A DNA stretch of 64,000 bases. Origin: Chitinophagales bacterium (GTDB taxonomy: Bacteria > Bacteroidota > Bacteroidia > Chitinophagales > Chitinophagaceae). The notes beneath the pieces are model-generated. The model ran no database searches and was not told the DNA's origin. It saw only the letters and a program-made list of their open reading frames with translations. The stretch is taken from assembly GCA_017303855.1 (NCBI GenBank), contig JAFLBL010000001.1, positions 563,978 through 627,977 of the forward strand, read 5' to 3'. Below are positions 59,145-64,000 of the stretch, in pieces. The position numbers were made by a program, and so were the translations under genes. Positions within the stretch are counted from its first letter, which is position 1; each line of letters opens with the position of its first letter.

Positions 59145-61544
59145 ATGAAACAACAAAACCGTCTTATCCTCCTGATCATTTTATTATGCGCATCAATAAG
59201 TGGCCTCCAGGCACAGGATATCAACTTTAGTATCCGTTTACAAAACAGCAAAAAAGAACCGGTTGCCTTTGCTTCTGTTTCGGTCGTCAACAGGCTGGAT
59301 AGTAACCAGCTGCTACGACAGGTAGCAGACAGTAATGGGCTGACCCGATTTCAACTGGTAAACGGTCAGCAATACCGGATCGAAATACAGGCCCATAACT
59401 ATCGCTTTTTTGAAAAAATTATCCGGGCGGGGAATGGAAGTAATGATCTTTTGCTGACTTTAGAGGAGTCCGGTAAAACGATGGATGCGGTTGTGATTCG
59501 TTCAACCAGACCGCTGATGCGCCAGGAAGATGACAAAACAATTGTGGATCCGGAGAACCTGGTGGCGGCTTCTTCAAGCGGTTATGAAGTAATTGAAAAA
59601 ACGCCCGGCCTGTTTGTCGACCAGGACGGAAATATTTATATCAGCAGTCTGAGTCCGGCCACGGTACAGATCAATGGACGGGAGATGAAAATGAGTGCGG
59701 CGGATGTGGCGGGTATTTTAAAGAGTCTGCCGCCAACTGCCATCCAGAAAATAGAAATCGTGCGTACTCCATCGGCCAAATATGATGCGAACAGCAGTGG
59801 CGGGGTCGTGAATGTGGTACTGAAAAAAGGCGTACGTATCGGCCTGACCGGGAGTGTGAATGCCGGTCTTCAACAAGGCCGGTACGGCAACCAGCTGATC
59901 GGATTTAATCTTAATAACAGTGATGGCGAAAAAAGCCTGGCACTCAACTTCAATTACAGTCACCGAAACAGCTATGAAAAAATTGTCACGGACAGGATAT
60001 TCGCCCCTGATTCCGTACTCAGTCAGGATGCCTATACGGCCTATCCGGGTAATACTTTTTTCGGAAGTTATGTATATAGCTGGGGAAAAAAGAAATGGGA
60101 GTTTGAACTATCCGGAACGGCCAATCTGAATCTCTCGGACAATGCGACTGATAATCAGAACCGGATCGAAAAAATCAGTACGGGTCAGTTACTCACCAGC
60201 AATCTGAACAAAGTAAATAACCAGGGCCATTCCCTGGTGATCGGAAATGGGTTTGAAACAAAACTGAAAATGGATAGTACCGGTTCTGAGTGGACCAGCC
60301 AGTTCTTCTATTATTATACCGATAATAAAAATGGGCAGACCTATGCCACGCAGTATTACACACCACAGCCTTTTGTCAGTTCCGGTGATGGTGAAGTTGA
60401 CAATCACCGCGACCTCCTGTCAGGTCGTACGGATCTTAAACTGAAGATGAAAAAAAGATTCACGTTTGAGTCCGGGCTGAAATCCACTTTTCATTTATTC
60501 AAAAATAATACGCTGTTTTATACAGAGAGCAACGGCATCCGTGTACCGGATGCGGGACGTACCAACCGTTTCCGGTATAACGAGAACATTAATTCAGCCT
60601 ATGTACAGGGTTCCAAAACCATGGGCAAAAATGTGGTACTGAAGTTTGGAACGAGGCTGGAAAATACCAATATGCAGGGCAACCAGGAGATCCCCTCTGA
60701 TACCAGTTTTTCCATTCACCGGACAGACCTGTTTCCGTATGTTTTCCTGAGCAAGAGTCTGATGAAGATTGCCGGCTATGATCTGCGTGGATACCTGGTA
60801 TACAGGCGCACCATTACAAGACCGGTGTATGAACAGCTGAACCCCTTTTCCCGTTATATTGATGCATACCTTTCCGAAGTAGGCAACCCCGGTCTGCGTC
60901 CGCAATTTACACGCAACTACGAAGCCAATATCAGTGTGGATGAAAGACCGATTCTGGCCATCGGGATCAATGAAACCAAAGATATTTTCTCCAATGTTGT
61001 GTATCAATCCGACAGTAGTCAGCGACAAGCCTATCGCACGTTTGACAACCTGGGTAAAAATAAAGAATGGTACTTCCGGGCCTTAGGCGCCCTGCCCCCT
61101 GGCGGGAAATACTTTTTTGTTCTTGGCACCCAATACAATCACAATTTTTATGAGGGACTATATGAGAACAAACCGCTGTCGTTTAAACGGGGCACCTGGA
61201 CATTCTTCACCTATCATACGCTGAAACTGGATAAATTATCCGTGATAACTCTCAATGGATTCTGGCGGCTGAAAGGGCAGCAGCAGTTTTATGAACTGGG
61301 ATCATTTGGCACACTGAATGCCAGCATCAACCGGAAATTCATGAAAGAAAAGCTGATCGTTACGCTCAGTGTAAGCGATATGTTCCTGACCAATAAAAAC
61401 GATTTCAGTCTGAAACAAGGTTCTGTGGATGCAGCCGGATTCCGTCAGGCTGATACACGACGGGCCGGGGTCAATATCCGGTACAATTTCGGAATAAGGA
61501 AAAAGGAAGAGGGCGTGAATATGTTTAATGCGGAGCAACAGTAA
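59145..61544 (+). CDS. TonB-dependent/outer-membrane beta-barrel family receptor
   Basis: 799 residues from the ATG at 59145 (MKQQNRLILLIILLCASISG, signal peptide ending LQAQ). A short carboxypeptidase-like domain (about 25-105), a plug-like region (about 110-235: DDKTIVDPENLVAASSSGYEVIEKTPGLFVDQDGN; IEIVRTPSAKYDANSSGGVVNVVLKKG) and a barrel of the outer-membrane-beta-barrel-3 type. No typical TonB box was identified by eye. The last residues (EGVNMFNAEQQ) do not include the usual C-terminal aromatic, an oddity for BAM targeting. It stands as a single gene. Substrate unknown. Confidence 0.88.
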   Translation: MKQQNRLILLIILLCASISGLQAQDINFSIRLQNSKKEPVAFASVSVVNRLDSNQLLRQVADSNGLTRFQLVNGQQYRIEIQAHNYRFFEKIIRAGNGSNDLLLTLEESGKTMDAVVIRSTRPLMRQEDDKTIVDPENLVAASSSGYEVIEKTPGLFVDQDGNIYISSLSPATVQINGREMKMSAADVAGILKSLPPTAIQKIEIVRTPSAKYDANSSGGVVNVVLKKGVRIGLTGSVNAGLQQGRYGNQLIGFNLNNSDGEKSLALNFNYSHRNSYEKIVTDRIFAPDSVLSQDAYTAYPGNTFFGSYVYSWGKKKWEFELSGTANLNLSDNATDNQNRIEKISTGQLLTSNLNKVNNQGHSLVIGNGFETKLKMDSTGSEWTSQFFYYYTDNKNGQTYATQYYTPQPFVSSGDGEVDNHRDLLSGRTDLKLKMKKRFTFESGLKSTFHLFKNNTLFYTESNGIRVPDAGRTNRFRYNENINSAYVQGSKTMGKNVVLKFGTRLENTNMQGNQEIPSDTSFSIHRTDLFPYVFLSKSLMKIAGYDLRGYLVYRRTITRPVYEQLNPFSRYIDAYLSEVGNPGLRPQFTRNYEANISVDERPILAIGINETKDIFSNVVYQSDSSQRQAYRTFDNLGKNKEWYFRALGALPPGGKYFFVLGTQYNHNFYEGLYENKPLSFKRGTWTFFTYHTLKLDKLSVITLNGFWRLKGQQQFYELGSFGTLNASINRKFMKEKLIVTLSVSDMFLTNKNDFSLKQGSVDAAGFRQADTRRAGVNIRYNFGIRKKEEGVNMFNAEQQ

Positions 61545-61859
61545 CCGGCCCTGCGGGTGCGACTAAGAGGGCCAGGAAATTTTAAAGAGATAAAAAGGGC
61601 GTGACATCCGAAATATCCCTGTAAACTTATCAACCTGCCAGCCCTTCAACCTTTTGAAAATATTAAAACGCTGACCTCCCCCTAACCCCGCTTTAACAAA
61701 ATAAAACACCGGTGTATTACTTTTCCTCCTATCTTTGCCCTGTTAATTTGAGTTCGACGACAGATTGTAAGTGATTTTTCTGCTACGCATTATCTGCTAA
61801 TAGTTAGTCTTTTTACCCTTGCGTTTTCTCAAGTATTTTTTTAAAGTCAATTTTTTTAC
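61545..61859. other. Intergenic region with promoter and long leader of the RRM gene
   Basis: 316 bp. The 5' half has only a remnant of the GTTGATA word family (CTTATCAACCTGCC, near 61626). The 3' half has the TATCTTTG box (61730-61737) and an A/T-rich leader of about 115 nt with no ORF of its own. Confidence 0.6.
61730..61737 (+). promoter_or_regulatory. Promoter box of the RRM protein gene
   Basis: TATCTTTG matches TAnnTTTG. It lies 122 bp before the ATG, leaving a long 5' leader of the kind seen for cold-induced genes. The -33 element is not clear. Confidence 0.65.
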
Positions 61860-62162
61860 ATGAACATTTATGTTTCAAATTTAAGTTTCGCCGTAGTAGA
61901 CGAAGACTTAAGAAGTTATTTTGCTGAGTACGGTGACGTTACATCTGCAAAAGTTATTATGGACAAATTCACTAACCGTAGCAAAGGTTTCGGTTTTGTG
62001 GAAATGAGCGATGATGCTGCTGCAAACAAAGCTATCGCTGAACTGGATGGTGCTACCGTTGACGGTCGTTCTATCAAAGTAAGCGTTGCTAAACCCCGTG
62101 AAGAAAGACCTGCCCGTTCTAACAACAGGCCTTCTTACGGCAACAACAACAACCGCTGGTAA
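61860..62162 (+). CDS. RNA-binding protein with one RRM
   Basis: 100 residues, single RNA-recognition motif followed by a short disordered tail. RNP2 is IYVSNL (3-8) and RNP1 is KGFGFVEM (42-49); the tail (ARSNNRPSYGNNNNRW) is rich in Arg, Asn and Gly. Typical of the small RRM proteins of Bacteroidota, which act as RNA chaperones or post-transcriptional regulators. High expression is likely from its codon use and strong terminator. Confidence 0.95.
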   Translation: MNIYVSNLSFAVVDEDLRSYFAEYGDVTSAKVIMDKFTNRSKGFGFVEMSDDAAANKAIAELDGATVDGRSIKVSVAKPREERPARSNNRPSYGNNNNRW

Positions 62163-62183
62163 TTATATACCGTAAGTTTGTAA

Positions 62184-62212
62184 AAAGGCCTCCGATGGAG
62201 GTCTTTTTTTTT
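62184..62212 (+). terminator. Intrinsic terminator of the RRM gene
   Basis: Stem AAGGCCTCC / GGAGGTCTT with a GAT loop (one G-T pair) followed by T8. Confidence 0.88.
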
Positions 62213-62307
62213 GCCTGCTGATTTCGGCATCCTGGCAGAAAACTGTTATTCCCCTTAAGATTAAAAATACTCCAAGGCCCGTGCAACAATGCCAAAATTG
62301 ATTGGTG

Positions 62308-62335
62308 TAAAAAAAATCCCGCCAGCGGCGGGATT
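62308..62335 (-). terminator. Intrinsic terminator of the DsbA-like gene
   Basis: Minus-strand stem ATCCCGCCGCTGGCGGGAT (62334-62316) with the T-run immediately after (A-run 62309-62316 on the plus strand). Confidence 0.88.
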
Positions 62336-62351
62336 CATTATTTCGGTTCAG

Positions 62352-62942
62352 TTATGCTCTTTGTTTTTGTTTTACGGCCGCTTTCTTCGCCGGAGCCTTT
62401 GTTTTCCCCTTCTTCAATGCGGACTCAATGGCCGCACTCAGGTTGGCAAAAGTCGGCTTACCCACAAAAAGCACGTCGTTGATAAAGAAAGTCGGTAACT
62501 CTTTCACGCCGCGGTTGTGTCCCTCCTTAATATCATCCTGTACCTGCCAGCCGTACATACCATTCACCAGGTCATCCAGGAACTTTTTGTTTTTTACACC
62601 AGCCTCTTTACTGTACAGTTTCAGACTGGTAGTACCCAGGTTACGGCGATTCTGAAATAATACATTGTGCATTTCCCAGAACTTACCTTCCTGCGCCGCA
62701 GCCACAGCCGATTCGCTGGCTTTCAGACTCCGCTGATGGATCAGGGTAAGCGGAAAATGACGAAACTGAAACTTTATCTTTCCTTCGTATTCTTCCAGTA
62801 ATTGCTTCACCACTTCATTCACTTTTGCGCATTCTTCACTTTCATATTCACCAAATTCTACTAAAGTGACGGGGGCGTCTTTTTTCCCGACAAAAACTTC
62901 TTTGGGCTCAATAATAATTACATCATCTTTCTTAAATGCCAT
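62352..62942 (-). CDS. DsbA-family protein with a monothiol active site
   Basis: 196 residues, thioredoxin fold of the DsbA/FrnE group. No signal peptide. The usual CxxC (Y-E-C-P-Y-C) is changed to YESEEC, so S35 replaces the nucleophilic Cys and only C38 remains. The rest is well conserved: KIKFQFRHFPL, KASESAVAAAQEGKFWEMHNVLFQ and GVKELPTFFINDVLFVGKPT (cis-Pro loop). A Lys/Ala-rich tail ends the protein. It probably has lost disulfide-exchange activity and may act as a scaffold or a glutathione-type enzyme. Single gene with its own terminator. Confidence 0.88.
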   Translation of the reverse strand: MAFKKDDVIIIEPKEVFVGKKDAPVTLVEFGEYESEECAKVNEVVKQLLEEYEGKIKFQFRHFPLTLIHQRSLKASESAVAAAQEGKFWEMHNVLFQNRRNLGTTSLKLYSKEAGVKNKKFLDDLVNGMYGWQVQDDIKEGHNRGVKELPTFFINDVLFVGKPTFANLSAAIESALKKGKTKAPAKKAAVKQKQRA

Positions 62943-63518
62943 TTTTAATTCTCCTTTTTGTTCATTTCCTCTTTTGGAAATAACCTGTATTGTATAACAA
63001 AATTCCGGCCACCTGGTTGACTAAAAGGCTTTTATGCCAATCAGTCACCTCCGGTAAGCGGTTGAAGGTAATATATTTTTATCCCCTGCCAAATCCGCTC
63101 AACATTAATTTCTCAACAGCTTATTAAGTATATGAATTACATCTCTTTAGCATTAAATACATAGTACAGTATAAAATGAGAGGATACTCTTAGTCTTGTC
63201 AAAACAAACGCTTTATACCCTGAAAAAAACTCATTCAAAGCCTTGGATATCTTTTATCAAACCACCCTTATCTCATTGATTATGTTTTATTTATACATTT
63301 TTATATGGTGTTGGGTATACAGAAAAGACCATAAACCTTGTTTTTACCGGTCATACTGGTAGCCTACTTTTACATCATCAAAGCAACACAATTGCTGAAC
63401 TAATCCGGATTACTGATTGCCCCTTTACCCTTGCTTGCCCCCTGACTTTCTGCTTGCCGACCCGATTGCCCCAACAAGATTTTTTTTAACCATTGTCTAA
63501 AATTTAAAAAGTATAAAC
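62943..63518. other. A+T-rich intergenic region without recognised gene (576 bp)
   Basis: No ORF above 60 codons supported by family sequence, no tRNA and no strong terminator. The region holds the divergent promoters of the DsbA-like and 63519 genes. I cannot assign a clear -7 box. Confidence 0.5.
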
Positions 63519-63926
63519 ATGAAAAACATCGTAAACAACAACCGTGTATTTGTAATTGCCCTTTTAGCTGTACTGACTACTGCTTTTGCACCCGCTGCAA
63601 ACGCCGCTGACAGGAAACCGGCCCTGCCTGCTGAAGTTAAATTCGTAGGTAAAGTACAGAACAACCCTGTATTTGAACTGACCGTTAATGGCTCTGGTTT
63701 ACAGGAAGATTATGTGGTAAATGTTAAAGACGAGTATGGCAACACCCTGCACGTTGAAAACATTAAAGCGGATGGCTTCACAAAAAAATTCATGCTGACC
63801 CTGGAAGAATCTTCAGACTACAGCATCCAGTTTGTGATCAGCAGCAAAACCACAAAAAAATCAGTTCAGTACACGATCAATAACAGCACCCGCAATATTG
63901 AAGAAGTGACTGTAAGCAAACTGTAA
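63519..63926 (+). CDS. Small secreted protein, 135 residues
   Basis: Signal peptide MKNIVNNNRVFVIALLAVLT, likely cleaved near ANA-ADRKP. The mature part (about 105 residues) is a single beta-sandwich-like domain (FVGKVQNNPVFELTVNGSGLQEDYVVNVKDEYGN; TKKFMLTLEESSDYSIQFVISSKTTKKSVQYTINN). No Cys. Resembles small Bacteroidota secreted proteins of unknown function. Long A+T-rich leader and a perfect 16-bp terminator suggest strong independent expression. Confidence 0.8.
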   Translation: MKNIVNNNRVFVIALLAVLTTAFAPAANAADRKPALPAEVKFVGKVQNNPVFELTVNGSGLQEDYVVNVKDEYGNTLHVENIKADGFTKKFMLTLEESSDYSIQFVISSKTTKKSVQYTINNSTRNIEEVTVSKL

Positions 63927-63950
63927 TAACAAACACAAACACCTCTGTAA

Positions 63951-63989
63951 AGAGAGGCCGTATCAGTTTTGATACGGCCTCTCTTTTTA
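63951..63989 (+). terminator. Intrinsic terminator after the 63519 gene
   Basis: Perfect 16-bp stem AAGAGAGGCCGTATCA / TGATACGGCCTCTCTT with a 4-nt loop followed by TTTTT. Confidence 0.93.
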
Positions 63990-64000
63990 TTGAAAATTTC

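Noticed and set aside
62943..63518. Small protein or RNA gene in the long A+T-rich spacer
   Set aside because: No ORF with convincing composition and no hairpin with T-tract was found.

Overview
The window (about 48% G+C by eye) comes from a Bacteroidota chromosome, most likely family Chitinophagaceae. Supporting signs: TonB-dependent receptors and DUF5686-type proteins with carboxypeptidase-like N-terminal domains; many lipoproteins with a Cys lipobox; an alanine/lysine-rich tail on ribosomal protein L17; a single-RRM RNA-binding protein; almost no Shine-Dalgarno sites; and -7 promoter boxes of the Bacteroidota form TAnnTTTG in front of several genes. Genus cannot be told from the sequence alone. 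I found no tRNA, rRNA, CRISPR array, transposase or prophage.

Layout. (1) 1-8.4 kb: nitrogen assimilation, gltB (5' end outside the window), gltD, an Amt ammonium transporter and an outer-membrane porin, ending in an unusual cluster of related hairpins. (2) 8.4-12.9 kb, minus: aguA and aguB (agmatine to putrescine) and ppc. (3) 13.1-17.1 kb, minus: infA-rpmJ-rpsM-rpsK-rpsD-rpoA-rplQ, with its own promoter and terminator, separate from the S10/spc genes, and with a structured, terminator-bearing spacer between rpsM and rpsK. (4) 17.2-25.0 kb, minus: a hypothetical gene, then a TetR-led export operon (tetR, tolC-like, hlyD-like, two ABC ATPases, two ABC-2 permeases) that resembles the E. coli cecR/ybhGFSR system with YbhF split in two; twin palindromic operators precede tetR. 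(5) 25.1-29.7 kb, minus: two decayed paralogous outer-membrane genes, another envelope protein, a secreted protein with a Cys-rich tail, and homogentisate dioxygenase. (6) 30-45 kb: phosphodiesterase, a small membrane protein, a TolB-like propeller lipoprotein, a TPR lipoprotein, rpe, a TonB receptor, a short stand-alone transcription unit, a nucleoside deoxyribosyltransferase-like protein, a DUF5686 protein and a 1344-residue kinase with nine PAS domains. (7) 45.3-51 kb: phoH, a YiiX-like hydrolase, two small lipoproteins, crcB, ppa, half-size TauE, and a divergent NlpC/P60 hydrolase. (8) 51-58.5 kb: ECF sigma factor and a putative anti-sigma partner, a Mur ligase, MpaB-like oxygenase, and haem lipoproteins including a MauG-type peroxidase. 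(9) 58.5-64 kb: small membrane protein, TonB-type receptor, RRM protein, DsbA-like protein and a small secreted protein.

The most striking feature is the spacer DNA. Many spacers carry short tandem words of 7-14 bp (GTACGAA, GTTGATA, CTCCCGA, GCACATCG), sometimes as inverted blocks that can fold between convergent genes. There is also a dispersed element of about 73 bp present twice in opposite orientation. The best candidates for something undescribed are the hairpin cluster at 8187-8379, the putative attenuator at 16038-16128, the orphan transcription unit at 37572-37697 and the Cys-rich secreted protein at 27565-28263. None is a proven new system.
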